Assembly (NCBI RefSeq): GCF_027853965.1
Contig: NZ_JAQGLB010000034.1
Coordinates: forward strand, 1-54,195
Length of the DNA stretch: 54,195 nucleotides
Source: Saccharopolyspora indica
GTDB taxonomy: Bacteria; Actinomycetota; Actinomycetes; Mycobacteriales; Pseudonocardiaceae
Direction of reading: 5' to 3'
Under the pieces are notes generated by a model. The model made no database searches. It was not told the origin of the DNA and saw only the letters and a list, made by a program, of their open reading frames with translations. The stretch's first letter is position 1; each line of letters opens with the position of its first letter. The position numbers and the translations under genes were made by a program. Shown in pieces: positions 30,401 through 38,694 of the stretch.

Positions 30401-31392
30401 TTGGTGAAGAACCCGATGAGGCCCTCCAGCTCGGTGCGGGTGCGGCCGCCGAAGGTCGAGCCCAGCGCGATGTCGCGCTGCCCGGAGTACACCGACAGCA
30501 CCGCGGCCAGGCCCGCGGTGAGCACCGGCAGCATCCGGGTGCCGGTGCGGGCGGCCAGGTCCAGCAGGTCGCGGTGCAGCGAGGCGGGCAGCAGGTGGTG
30601 CAGGTCGCGCCCGGCGAAGGTGGGCTCGGCGGGGCGGGGGCGGTCGGTCGGCACGGCCAGCGTCGGCAGGTCCGCCAGCCGCTCGGTCCAGTACCGCAGA
30701 CCGTCCGCTGTGGACTGATTGCGCTGCCAGGAGGCGTAGTCGGCGTACTGCACGGGCAGTTCCGGCAGCTCCGGCTCGCGCCCGGCCTCGTGCGCCAGGT
30801 AGGCCTGCGCCAGCTCGCCGAGCAGGACCGGCACCGACTCGGCGTCGATGGAGATGTGGTGCGTGCACAGCACCAGCAGGTGGTCGTCCTCGGCGGCCCT
30901 GGCCAGGCCGGCGCGCAGCATGGGATCGGTGGCCAGGTCGATCGGCCGGGTGCCCTCGGCCGCCGCGAAGTCGACCAGCGCGGTCGTCGGCTCGCCGGTC
31001 AGGTCGGTCACCGGCAGCGGCACCAGCTCCGGGGCGGGCCCGGCCAGCTGGCGCGGCCCGTCCGGGGTGCTGAGGTAGCGGGTGCGCAGGATCTCGTGCC
31101 TGCCGACGACCGTGGTCAGCGCGCGCTGGAGGGCGGTCACGTCCAGCTCGCCGCGCAGCCGCAGGGCGAGAGGGGTGTTGTACACGGCCAGTCCGGGGGC
31201 GGCGCGGTCGAAGAACCACAGGCGCTCCTGGGCGAAGGACAGCGGCAGCGGCCCCGTGCGCGGTACCCGGCGGACGCGGTCGTCCGCCGCCTGGTCCCTG
31301 CGGGTGTCCCGCACCTCGGCGAGGAGCTTCGCCCGCTGCTCCGGCGAGAGCGCCGCCAGTCGTCGCTTCAGGTCCTGTCGGGTTGCCGCCAT
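27421..31392 (-). CDS. Nonribosomal peptide synthetase, C-A-PCP-TE (predicted Asn-type)
   Basis: A 1323-residue termination module. Order: condensation domain (about 40-470; HHISIDA gives HHxxxD), adenylation domain (about 500-990; YLIYTSGSTGRPKAVVVEH, NEYGPTEATVG, catalytic Lys in NPNGKVDR), carrier domain (about 1000-1070; DLGGSSLSVIR, phosphopantetheine Ser) and thioesterase (GWSSGGWLAF nucleophile; FLVHPVGG start; GDHHAM His). Hand alignment to the GrsA pocket gives D-M-T-K-V-G-E-V-G-K, close to the Asn code; this is an inference. ATG 31392 with GAAGG upstream is chosen over a longer frame. The TE suggests it acts last although it is divergent from the other NRPS genes. Confidence 0.9.
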   Translation of the reverse strand: MAATRQDLKRRLAALSPEQRAKLLAEVRDTRRDQAADDRVRRVPRTGPLPLSFAQERLWFFDRAAPGLAVYNTPLALRLRGELDVTALQRALTTVVGRHEILRTRYLSTPDGPRQLAGPAPELVPLPVTDLTGEPTTALVDFAAAEGTRPIDLATDPMLRAGLARAAEDDHLLVLCTHHISIDAESVPVLLGELAQAYLAHEAGREPELPELPVQYADYASWQRNQSTADGLRYWTERLADLPTLAVPTDRPRPAEPTFAGRDLHHLLPASLHRDLLDLAARTGTRMLPVLTAGLAAVLSVYSGQRDIALGSTFGGRTRTELEGLIGFFTNSVVLRVSTDGDPTFRELLARAHETVLGAHNHQDVPFDEVVRALRPDRDPGRNPLFQISLFQTEAGDDEARFGSLTMSPVASPGRTARFDAGLGFGERANAGGIELSLEYSTELFDQDRMVRLLDHLERLLTAAVADPGARLSELDLLAPVEHRLLAERNATAVERPEALLPQRFEAQVRRTPDAVAVLDDAGALTYAELNRRANQLARHLRARGAGAGSVVAVVLPRSVDLMVALLGVLKAGAAYLPVESGYPAERISLLVDDSRAEVVLTELPSLDGPGDDLDLAPHPRTAAYLIYTSGSTGRPKAVVVEHASLAAYLSEAAALYPAAAGETLVHSSVAFDMPVTNLFTPLITGGRVRFGDLGEHTARPDLLKITPSHLRLLDALPHTASDARDLVIGGEALDGAVLQRWRDRHPGARVVNEYGPTEATVGCVVFELEPGAPAVTGPVPIGRPIGNTRVHVLDEHLRPVPEGVWGELHVAGAGLARGYFDRPGLTAERFLPDPSGPPGSRMYRTGDHVRWTAEGLAYAGRIDEQVKVRGFRIELGEVEAALRALPGVAASVVVARRDAAETRLIGYVSGPAPVDEAEAKAALRERLPEHLVPARVLWLARLPLNPNGKVDRAALPAPDSTGHQRAHVEPATPAERALADVWAEVLDLDRVSAADGFFDLGGSSLSVIRAVELAARSGIAVTPQQFFRHPTLAELARVVVLGEVPAAADATAPVVAVKESGTGAPLFLVHPVGGTALPYLALGEHLPEHLPAYGLQAPGLAGGPVLDEMSALVDRHLATVREIAPAGPYHLAGWSSGGWLAFAMATELAARGEQVGLVALLDSRPPGGLPAGLDEADALAEFVASCGLSTGLPPVTLDPAELRALAEAERYEHAVTALTTSGQVRPRERRSALARARVAVAATTAGARWQPGTYAGRVDLLVAEPRSTEEAAAGWQPHVRGPLTVRQVPGDHHAMVRAPHAAVLGATLGELLADHRTRTGRR

Positions 31393-31619
31393 CGCCTTCG
31401 CTGCCCCTTCTCCGGTGCCGGACTCAGCCAGCTCGGAGCTTCGTCCCCGGCCCGCGCGCCCGGGAGTCGGGGTAATGACCGACAGGCCCGGACGCGCGTC
31501 GGCGTGCGACGGTCGGCCTGCCCGGAAGCGGGCGAGCGATTCCCCAGGGCCGCGCCGACCAGTCACCGGCGCCGCCGACTCCAGTCTTCCTACCGAGTTC
31601 GAGTGCAGCGGAGGGGTGT

Positions 31620-32363
31620 ATGAGTGCCTTTGGCGTAGCCACGGGTGGTCTCACTGAGAAGGACCGGGACCGGTTCGCCGACCTCACGGTCCGCGACGGG
31701 TACACGGTGATGCGCCGGGAGGACCTGCGCCCGTTGATGACGGGGGAGGACTTCCGCTCCCTCCGGCGGGCCTGGAACGACCTGTGCCTGGACACCGAGC
31801 TGGCCGACGGCGGCACGTACCGCTACCGCCGGTACGGGCGGCTCGCGGTGGAGGTGACCGAGCAGGGGGTGCAGTTCGCGCCGCTGCCGCACGCCACCTT
31901 CCGCCAGGACGTCATCCCGCTGTGGCAGGGCAAGGACCGCTCCTTCGCCCCGATCAGCGAGGAGGTGCTGCTCGGCGCGGGCATGCGGGCCCTGGTCGGC
32001 CTCGACGCGCAGCTGGCCAGCGCGGTCTCCGGCCGCACGTCGTGGACGGTGGGCATCCACCTGATCCGCGTGATCGCCCCGCTCGGCGCGGTCGGCAAGC
32101 CCACCCCGGAGGGCCGCCACCGCGACGGGCACCTGTTCGTCGGCATGCACCTGCTGCGCCGCGACGACTGCGACGGCGGTCTGTCCACTGTGTACCCCGA
32201 GCGGCGCGAGCCGGTCAGCCTCACCCTGACCGACCCGCTGGACTCCATGTTCGTCGACGACAACCGCGTCATGCACGAGGTCTCCCCGACCCGCGCGGCC
32301 GAGGTGGTGGACGGCATCCGGGACATGCTGCTCGTCGACCTCAACGCACCCGGGGCGGAGTAG
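31620..32363 (+). CDS. 2-oxoglutarate/Fe(II)-dependent oxygenase (2OG-Fe_Oxy_2 type)
   Basis: A 247-residue oxygenase. The iron facial triad is visible in PTPEGRHRDGHLFVGMHLL (His-x-Asp) and in the distal NRVMHEVSPTRAAEVVDGIRD (His, then a 2OG-binding Arg). The family includes amino-acid hydroxylases such as isoleucine 4-hydroxylase, so it may hydroxylate a free or tethered amino acid of the product. The ATG has GGAGGGG upstream; it is the first gene of the rightward arm, with a 227-bp divergent promoter region from the NRPS. Confidence 0.82.
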   Translation: MSAFGVATGGLTEKDRDRFADLTVRDGYTVMRREDLRPLMTGEDFRSLRRAWNDLCLDTELADGGTYRYRRYGRLAVEVTEQGVQFAPLPHATFRQDVIPLWQGKDRSFAPISEEVLLGAGMRALVGLDAQLASAVSGRTSWTVGIHLIRVIAPLGAVGKPTPEGRHRDGHLFVGMHLLRRDDCDGGLSTVYPERREPVSLTLTDPLDSMFVDDNRVMHEVSPTRAAEVVDGIRDMLLVDLNAPGAE

Positions 32364-32367
32364 CGAA

Positions 32368-33474
32368 GTGATCACCGACGAGGTGGAGCTGCTCCGCTCC
32401 ACGATCGCGATCCCGTCGGTCTCCGGCGGGGAGCAGGCCGTGTCCGCCTTCCTCGCGGGCCGGATGCGGGCCGCGGGCTTCGACGCGCACGTCGACGCGG
32501 TCGGCAACGTGCACGGGGTCGTCGGCAGCGGCGGTCCCGAGATCGTGCTGCTCGGGCACATCGACACCGTGCCCGGCGACCTGCCCGTCCGCACCGACGG
32601 CGAGGTGCTGCACGGCCGCGGCTCGGTCGACGCGAAGGGACCGTTCGCGACGTTCGTGTGCGCCGCCGCGCGGGTGGCCGAGACCATCGCCGCGCGCGTG
32701 CGCGTGATCGGCGCGGTGGACGAGGAGCGCACCTCGGTCGGTGCCCGCCACCTGCTGCTCTCCGGCATCCGGCCGGACGCGCTGGTCATCGGCGAGCCGA
32801 GCGGGGTGCACCGCGTGGGCATCGGCTACAAGGGCGTCTTCCGGTTCCGGGTGGAGGTCGTGCGGCCCAGCGCGCACACCTCCTCGGCCGCCGCGACCGC
32901 CGCTGAGGTGGTCGTGCAGCTGTGGCAGACCGTGCGCGACCGGCTGGCCCGGCGCTACCCCGGCGAGCTGCCCCTGTTCGAGCAGGCGCTGCCGTCGGTG
33001 GTCGACCTGCGCGGTGACCTGGAGAACGCCTCGGTGGAGGTCTCCTGCCGGGTCCCGATCGGCTTCGACCCGGAGGCCTTCACCGCCGAGCTGCACGAGC
33101 TGGCCGAGGCGGCGGGCGCGCACCGGGTGCACGTGATCGAGAGCGTGCCCGCCGTGCGCTCGCCCCGCACCGACCCCGTGGTGCGGGCGCTGACCGCGGC
33201 GATCCGCGCCGCGGGCGGCAGCCCGGTGCCCAAGCTCAAGCTCGGCACCGCCGACTGGAACGTGGTCGGGCCGAGCTGGCAGTGCCCGGTCGCGGCCTAC
33301 GGGCCCGGCGACTCCCGGCTCTGCCACACCCCGGACGAGCACATCCGGATCCCCGAATACCTCGCCGCCATCGAAGTGCTCGCCGACGCGCTCCCGCGCC
33401 TGGCGGCCTCGGTGCGGCCCCAGCTCGCCACCGCCGGTGGCGGATCTAGCCGAAGTGGAGGCAGCACGTCGTGA
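32368..33474 (+). CDS. LysK-like M20 hydrolase releasing amino acid from the AmCP
   Basis: A 368-residue zinc hydrolase of the ArgE/DapE/LysK group. Motifs are LLGHIDTVPGD (metal His and Asp), GRGSVDAKGP, VDEERTS (catalytic Glu) and IGEPSG. The sequence around these is that of LysK, which cleaves the isopeptide bond between the carrier protein's C-terminal Glu and the finished amino acid. A second M20 hydrolase is encoded at 47921. Its stop overlaps the LysX-like start (GTGA). Confidence 0.87.
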   Translation: MITDEVELLRSTIAIPSVSGGEQAVSAFLAGRMRAAGFDAHVDAVGNVHGVVGSGGPEIVLLGHIDTVPGDLPVRTDGEVLHGRGSVDAKGPFATFVCAAARVAETIAARVRVIGAVDEERTSVGARHLLLSGIRPDALVIGEPSGVHRVGIGYKGVFRFRVEVVRPSAHTSSAAATAAEVVVQLWQTVRDRLARRYPGELPLFEQALPSVVDLRGDLENASVEVSCRVPIGFDPEAFTAELHELAEAAGAHRVHVIESVPAVRSPRTDPVVRALTAAIRAAGGSPVPKLKLGTADWNVVGPSWQCPVAAYGPGDSRLCHTPDEHIRIPEYLAAIEVLADALPRLAASVRPQLATAGGGSSRSGGSTS

Positions 33475-34349
33475 CGATGGACCAACGGCCCCTGGCCGTG
33501 CTCACCTCGCGGGTGCGGCTGGAGGAACGGCTGCTGCTGGCCGAACTGCGCCGCCGCGACGTCGACTTCGTCCAGGTCGACACCCGCACCCTGGCCCTGC
33601 GGCTGGAGACGGGCCAGGACCTGGCCGTGCCCTACCGGGGCGCGCTGAGCCGGGAGATCTCGCACACCCGGAACTCCTACGTCAGCAAGCTCTTCGAGCA
33701 CGCGGGCGTGCCCGTGGTGAACAGCTCGCAGCTGATCGACCTGTGCGGGGACAAGCTGCTCACCACGCTGGCGCTGCGCGAGGGCGGCCTGCCCACCATC
33801 CGCGCCATGGCCACCCTGGTGCCCGAGGCCGCTCTGTCCAACATGGACGACTTCGGCTACCCGGCCGTGGTCAAGCCGCTCACCGGGTCCTGGGGCAAGC
33901 TGATGGCCCGCCTGCGCGACCACGAGGACGCCGAGGTCGTGCTCGAGCACCGCGGCGCCTTCCCCGGGCCGCAGCACCAGATCACCTTCGTGCAGGAGTA
34001 CGTCGACAAGCCCGGCCGCGACATCAAGGCCTACGTCTTCGGCGGCGAGGTCATCGGCGCGATCTACAAGGTGCACGACCACTGGCGCACCAACACCGCC
34101 CGCGGCGGCCGGGCCGAGGTCTGCCCGCTCACCGACGAGCTGGAGAAGCTGCTGCAGGACACCGCCCGCGCGGTCGGCGAGGGCGTGCTCGGCATCGACG
34201 TCATCCAGCACCGCGACGGCACCGCGTACGTCAACGAGGTCAACCACACCCCCGAGTTCCACGGCGCGATCGAGGTGCTGGGCGTGGACCTGGTCGGCGC
34301 CTACCTGGACTACGCGCTCGGCCAGCTCGACCTGTGGGGCCAGCGGTGA
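33471..34349 (+). CDS. LysX-like ATP-grasp ligase loading amino acid on the AmCP
   Basis: A 292-residue RimK-type ATP-grasp ligase. In LysX/ArgX the enzyme joins the amino group of aminoadipate or glutamate to the C-terminal Glu of LysW. Visible features are GDKLLTTLAL, YPAVVKPLTGSWGKLMARL (ATP-grasp), the HWRTNTARGG motif typical of LysX-type ligases, and VLGIDVIQHRDGTAYVNEVN (metal-binding). It probably uses glutamate, as in the DADH pathway, but the sequence does not prove this. Confidence 0.9.
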   Translation: MTMDQRPLAVLTSRVRLEERLLLAELRRRDVDFVQVDTRTLALRLETGQDLAVPYRGALSREISHTRNSYVSKLFEHAGVPVVNSSQLIDLCGDKLLTTLALREGGLPTIRAMATLVPEAALSNMDDFGYPAVVKPLTGSWGKLMARLRDHEDAEVVLEHRGAFPGPQHQITFVQEYVDKPGRDIKAYVFGGEVIGAIYKVHDHWRTNTARGGRAEVCPLTDELEKLLQDTARAVGEGVLGIDVIQHRDGTAYVNEVNHTPEFHGAIEVLGVDLVGAYLDYALGQLDLWGQR

Positions 34350-34675
34350 GCCCCCGGACCGCGCCGCTCGCGCTGGCCGGGCCGGTGGCGAGCCGGGGCC
34401 AGGTCCTCGACCTGCCCGCAGGCGTCTACGACTGGCTGCACCTGGAGGTCGACGCGCCGGTGGCCGACGAGCACACCGCGTGGCTGCACTACGCGGGCGG
34501 CCTGGACCCCGAGATCCTCGTGGTGCCCGGCGGCACCGCCGGCTGGACCCGGCTCGCGGTGCCGCGCCGGGACGTCCTGCTCGGCGTGCGCCTGCCGGAC
34601 GCGCCGGAGCTGGTCGTCCGCTCGGTGTCCCTGATCAGCCCGGCCGGTGCGGAAGTGGGGGCGTCCCATGGCTGA
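34346..34675 (+). CDS. Small YDWLHL-type protein, unknown function
   Basis: A 109-residue protein, beta-rich by its alternating pattern, from a GTG overlapping the ligase stop. It contains GQVLDLPAGVYDWLHLEV, then TAWLHYAGG and RLPDAPELVVRSVSL. The same order of motifs occurs in the gene at 38695. It has no signal peptide or catalytic pattern I recognise; a carbohydrate-binding-like or partner-binding sandwich is possible. It is coupled to its neighbours in the operon and overlaps the next gene by 8 bp. Confidence 0.75.
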   Translation: MSPRTAPLALAGPVASRGQVLDLPAGVYDWLHLEVDAPVADEHTAWLHYAGGLDPEILVVPGGTAGWTRLAVPRRDVLLGVRLPDAPELVVRSVSLISPAGAEVGASHG

Positions 34676-36020
34676 CAGGCTCGCCATGCTCGGCGGCAAG
34701 CGCGAGGTGGCCAAGTCCGAGAACACCAAGGAGCGCACCGGCTGGCCGGTGGTCACCGAGGCCGAGCGCGAGGCGGTGCTCGGGGTCTTCGACGCCGGGC
34801 TGTACACCTCCAACGACGGCGGCCGCGGCGCGGTGTCCGGGTTGCAGCGCGACTGGGCCGACTACACCGGCGTCCGGTACTGCGCGGCGGTCGCGAACGG
34901 CACCGCCGCACTGGAGCTGTCCCTGGCCGCGCTCGGCCTGGAGCCCGGCGCCGAGGTCCTGGTGCCCGCGCTGACCTTCATCGGCTCGGCCATCCCGGTG
35001 GTGCAGCGGCTGCTCGTCCCGGTCTTCGTCGACGTCGACCCGGTCACCTACACCGTGGACCCGGCCGCCGCCGAGGCCGCGATCACCCCGCGCACCCGCG
35101 CGATCATCGCGGTGCACCTGCACGGGCTGCCCTGCGACCTCACCGCGCTGCGCGCGCTCGCCGACAAGCACGGGCTGCACCTCGTCGAGGACGCCGCCCA
35201 GGCGCAGGGCGCGGAGTACCGGGGCCGCAAGGTCGCCTCCTTCGGCGACATCAACGCGATCAGCCTCAACGTGGTCAAGAACCTGCCCACCTGCGGTGAG
35301 GGCGGCCTGGTCACCACCGACGACGAGGAGCTCCACGAGCGCGTCGTGCTGCACCGGCAGTTCGGCGAGGACCTGCGCGCGGGCAAGGACCGCGACTACA
35401 TCTCGCGCGTGCTCGCGGGCAACGAGAAGCTCTCCGGCGTGCAGGCGGCGTTCACCCGAGCGCAGCTGTCCACTTTGGACGCCAATCAGGCCGCGCGGGA
35501 CCGGGGCGTCCGGGCGTTCCTGGACCGGCTCGCGCAGCTGCCCGGCATCACCACCCCGCACTGCCCGGCCGATCGCACGCACGCCTGGCACATCCTGCGG
35601 CTGCGCTTCGACCCGGCCGCGGCGGGCCTGCCCGACGTGCACCCGGGCGCCTTCCGGGCCGTGCTCGCGCGGGCGCTGAAGGCCGAGGGCGTGCCGGTGC
35701 AGCCGTACCAGGTGGTGCCGCTGCCGGGGCAGCAGGCGTTCCAGCGGCTCGCCGGGCTCGGCGGCTACCCGTGGCGGCTGCCCGGGGCCGCGCCGGTCAG
35801 CTACCGGATCGACGACCACCCGGTCAGCCTGGCGGTCATCGAGGACTCGCTGACCCTGCAGCGCGTGCACCTCAACCCGGCGTCCGCGCCGCTGCTGCTG
35901 CGCTTCGCCGACGCCTTCGCCAAGGTCTGGGCCAACCTGGACTCGCTGGCACCGGTCGCGCGCAGCATGGACTACCGGCCGCCGTGGCACGCGGCGATGA
36001 CGATGGAGGCGAGCGCATGA
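34668..36020 (+). CDS. DegT/DnrJ/EryC1-type PLP aminotransferase
   Basis: A 450-residue aminotransferase. PLP-binding features are NGTAALELSLAALGLEPGAE, PALTFIGSAIPVV, HLVEDAAQAQGAEYRG and the lysine in SLNVVKNLPTCGEGG. In AmCP-dependent DADH formation an aminotransferase of this kind aminates the ketone made by the transketolase while the substrate stays attached to the carrier. This gene sits directly between the LysX-like ligase region and the transketolase subunits, which fits that step. It is followed by an ATGA overlap. Confidence 0.92.
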   Translation: MADRLAMLGGKREVAKSENTKERTGWPVVTEAEREAVLGVFDAGLYTSNDGGRGAVSGLQRDWADYTGVRYCAAVANGTAALELSLAALGLEPGAEVLVPALTFIGSAIPVVQRLLVPVFVDVDPVTYTVDPAAAEAAITPRTRAIIAVHLHGLPCDLTALRALADKHGLHLVEDAAQAQGAEYRGRKVASFGDINAISLNVVKNLPTCGEGGLVTTDDEELHERVVLHRQFGEDLRAGKDRDYISRVLAGNEKLSGVQAAFTRAQLSTLDANQAARDRGVRAFLDRLAQLPGITTPHCPADRTHAWHILRLRFDPAAAGLPDVHPGAFRAVLARALKAEGVPVQPYQVVPLPGQQAFQRLAGLGGYPWRLPGAAPVSYRIDDHPVSLAVIEDSLTLQRVHLNPASAPLLLRFADAFAKVWANLDSLAPVARSMDYRPPWHAAMTMEASA

Positions 36021-36814
36021 GCGCCGAGGCCGCGGCCTACCGCGTGCGCGAACGCGTGCTCAAGATGGGCACGGGCGCGCACGGCACGCACATCGGAGGC
36101 AGCCTGTCCTGCGCGGACGTGCTGACCCTGCTGTTCACCGAGGTCCTGCGGCTGCGGCCGGAGGATCCCCGGTGGGACGGGCGGGACCGGTTCGTCCTCA
36201 GCAAGGGCCACGCCAGCGCCGCGCTGTACGGCGCGCTCGTCGAGCGCGGCTACCTGGCCGAGGAGGAGCTGGCCACCTACGCGCGGGAGGGCAGCCGGCT
36301 GGCCGGGCACCCGCTGCGCCGCTTGCCCGGGGTGGAGTTCCCCAGCGGCTCGCTCGGGCACGGCCTCTCCCTCGGCGCCGGGGTCGCGCTCGGGCTGCGG
36401 CGCACCGGCCGGGACAGCCGCACGTTCGTGCTGCTCGGCGACGGCGAGCTGCAGGAGGGTTCGGTGTGGGAGGCCGCGATGTTCGCGGGCACCCAGCAGC
36501 TGGACAACCTCATCGCGGTCGTGGACCGCAACGGGTTGCAGATCACCGGGCCCACCACCGGCCTGGAGCCGCTGGCCGAGCGCTGGCGCACCTTCGGCTG
36601 GCACGCCGTCGAGGTGGACGGGCACGACCTGGCCGCGCTGCGCGCGGTGTTCGCCGACCTGCCCACCGGCAAACCGGTCGTGGTCATCGCGAACACGGTC
36701 AAGGGCAAGGGCGTGCCGCTGTTCGAGGACAAGAAGAAGAGCCACTCCGTCCAGCTGACGCCGCGCCTGTACCAGCGCGCCGTGGCTGGCCTGAAGTCGA
36801 CGAGGCCGTCATGA
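36017..36814 (+). CDS. Transketolase, N-terminal (TPP-binding) subunit
   Basis: A 265-residue protein equal to the first half of a transketolase. TPP/metal features are VLSKGHASAALYG, GSLGHGLSLGAGVALG, and GDGELQEGSVWEAAMFAG with a following Asn (VVDRNGLQITG). It needs the next gene for a complete active site. In the carrier-protein pathway such a pair adds a two-carbon hydroxyacetyl unit to the semialdehyde. ATGA overlap with the aminotransferase and with the C-terminal subunit. Confidence 0.93.
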   Translation: MSAEAAAYRVRERVLKMGTGAHGTHIGGSLSCADVLTLLFTEVLRLRPEDPRWDGRDRFVLSKGHASAALYGALVERGYLAEEELATYAREGSRLAGHPLRRLPGVEFPSGSLGHGLSLGAGVALGLRRTGRDSRTFVLLGDGELQEGSVWEAAMFAGTQQLDNLIAVVDRNGLQITGPTTGLEPLAERWRTFGWHAVEVDGHDLAALRAVFADLPTGKPVVVIANTVKGKGVPLFEDKKKSHSVQLTPRLYQRAVAGLKSTRPS

Positions 36815-37788
36815 CCACTGCTGAGCTCGAGACCGCCGCGCCCACCTGGGCGGAGCGCTACTCGGCCTCCTCCCGCGAGGTGTACCGGCGGGTGCTGGCC
36901 GAGCTGGCCGCCACCGATCCCCGGCTGTTCTGCGTGGACTCCGACATGGGCGGGCTGGAGGACGTCTTCGGCGCGCCGCTGCCCGAGCAGTACGTCAACG
37001 TCGGCATCGCCGAGGCCAACCTGATGAGCGTCTCGGCGGGCCTGGCCGACACCGGGTTCCTGCCGTACGCCAACACGATCGCCGGGTTCGCCGCGGCGCG
37101 GGCCTGCGAGCAGGTGAAGGTGGACATCGCGGGCAACAACCTGCCGGTGCGCATCGTGGTCACCCACTCGGGAGTCTCCGCCGGACCGTACGGGCCCACG
37201 CACCACTCCCTGGACGACGTCGCGATCATGCGCACCTTCCCGAACATGACGGTGGTGGTGCCCAGCGACGCGGCCGAGACCGAGTGCGTGATCCGGTCCA
37301 CCGTGGACCTCCCGGGTCCGCTGTACGTGCGGCTGGGGCGCGGGGCCACACCGCTGGTGAACACCGAGCCGTACGAGTTCGTGCTGGGCGAGGCGCGCTG
37401 GTTGCGCTCGGGCGACGACGTGACGATCGTGGCCACCGGCGCCCACCCGGTCCACATGGCCCTGGAGGCGGCGGAGATCCTGGCGCGGCGGGGGATCGGG
37501 GCCCGGGTGCTGAACATGCACACCGTCAAGCCGATCGACCGGGCGGCGCTGGTCCGCGCGGCCGCCGAGACCGCGGGCATCGTCACCGTCGAGGACCACG
37601 TGGTCGTCGGCGGGCTCGGGGCGGCGGTGTGCGAGGTGGTGTCGGAGGAGCGGCCGTGCCCGGTGCGCCGCATCGGGCTGCCGGACGCCTACTTCGACCA
37701 CGTCGCCGACGAGCGCGAGCTGCTGGTGCACGCCGGGGTCTGCCCGGAGCGCATCGCCGAGGCCGCGCTGGCGGTCGGCGGCTGGTGA
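36811..37788 (+). CDS. Transketolase, C-terminal subunit
   Basis: A 325-residue partner of the preceding gene. It has the pyrimidine-binding domain (CVDSDMGGLEDVFG, YVNVGIAEANLMSVSAGLAD, where Glu activates TPP; GVSAGPYGPTHHSLDD) and a C-terminal transketolase domain (VATGAHPVHMALEAAEILAR, VEDHVVVGGLGAAV). Split transketolases are standard in secondary metabolism. It ends before a convergent terminator. Confidence 0.93.
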   Translation: MTTAELETAAPTWAERYSASSREVYRRVLAELAATDPRLFCVDSDMGGLEDVFGAPLPEQYVNVGIAEANLMSVSAGLADTGFLPYANTIAGFAAARACEQVKVDIAGNNLPVRIVVTHSGVSAGPYGPTHHSLDDVAIMRTFPNMTVVVPSDAAETECVIRSTVDLPGPLYVRLGRGATPLVNTEPYEFVLGEARWLRSGDDVTIVATGAHPVHMALEAAEILARRGIGARVLNMHTVKPIDRAALVRAAAETAGIVTVEDHVVVGGLGAAVCEVVSEERPCPVRRIGLPDAYFDHVADERELLVHAGVCPERIAEAALAVGGW

Positions 37789-37796
37789 CGGTCGGC

Positions 37797-37842
37797 CGGA
37801 CGTGGCGTTCCGCCCGGGGTCGGCGGGGGAGCGCCACGTCCG
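37797..37842. terminator. Bidirectional hairpin between convergent genes
   Basis: CGGACGTGGCG (37797-37807) and CGCCACGTCCG (37832-37842) form a perfect 11-bp stem between the transketolase and the GNAT gene, which converge here. Confidence 0.8.
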
Positions 37843-37847
37843 CGCGT

Positions 37848-38666
37848 TCAGGCCTGGCCGCGCACGCCGGGCAGGCGCCACCAGGCCAGCAGCTCCGGGT
37901 GCGCGGTGCGGGGCATCGCGAACGCGGGGATCTCGCGAGCCGGGCGGTCGAAGCGCAGATCGGGCGAACCGGCTTGCGCGGCAAGGGTTTCCCGCACCGC
38001 TGCCAGCTCCTCGGGTCCGGCGCCGGGCCACAGGTCGGCGCCCAGGAGGTGCTCGCGGTGCGAGGGAACGCCCTCGGTCACGCTCGCCGCCGTGCCCGAG
38101 CCGGTGTCCCACCACGTCACCGCCACGCCCTCGGCGACGTCCCCGGCCTCCGGGTACGGCAGCGGGTCCGCGAGGTCGCGCACCATGTGCACCTCGGACA
38201 GCGGCTTGTCCCCGGCGGGGAAGTGCCGCACCGTCCGGTAGCCGACGCGGGCGTAGAACGCCGGGTTGCCGCGCTCGACCACCGCGTCCAGCACCACCCC
38301 GCGCGCGGCCTCCGCGCGGGCCGCGCCCTCCAGGCTCCGCAGCAGGGCCCGGCCGGTGCCCGCCCGGCGCACCCAGGGCGCGACGGCCAGGCGGCGGACC
38401 TCCCAGGTCTCGCCGACGGCCGCGCGGACCGCGCCCGCGACCTCGCCGTCCGCGGTGGCCACCCACAGCCGCAGCCCGGCAGCCAGGTCCGCGCGGACCT
38501 GCTCCGGGGTGCTCGACGCCCCGTCGGCGGTCGGCAGGCCCGGAACCAGGTCGCCCGCGGCGTAGGCCGCCGACGTGATCCGGGAAATGGTCTCGGCCAG
38601 CTCATCGGAAAGCGATTCGACCGCTGTGATTTCGAATTGGCTGGTCTTTTCTTCCAGCGAAGTCAT
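37848..38666 (-). CDS. GNAT-family N-acetyltransferase, possible self-resistance
   Basis: A 272-residue protein with a GNAT domain (about 10-165): ISRITSAAYAAGDLVPG, WEVRRLAVAPWVRRAGTGRALL (acetyl-CoA loop RxxGxG) and NPAFYARVGYRTVRHF. The last 100 residues are not a domain I recognise. It is the only gene on the minus strand within the rightward arm. It may acetylate an amine of the product or an intermediate for self-protection, by analogy with resistance GNATs; it may equally be a tailoring enzyme. ATG 38666 diverges from 38695. Confidence 0.8.
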   Translation of the reverse strand: MTSLEEKTSQFEITAVESLSDELAETISRITSAAYAAGDLVPGLPTADGASSTPEQVRADLAAGLRLWVATADGEVAGAVRAAVGETWEVRRLAVAPWVRRAGTGRALLRSLEGAARAEAARGVVLDAVVERGNPAFYARVGYRTVRHFPAGDKPLSEVHMVRDLADPLPYPEAGDVAEGVAVTWWDTGSGTAASVTEGVPSHREHLLGADLWPGAGPEELAAVRETLAAQAGSPDLRFDRPAREIPAFAMPRTAHPELLAWWRLPGVRGQA

Positions 38667-38694
38667 GACCGACAACATACGCGAGTGTGATGGC

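Noticed and set aside
27379..31623. 1414-codon plus-strand open frame opposite the NRPS
   Set aside because: Shadow of the NRPS gene, which has all C, A, PCP and TE motifs on the minus strand.
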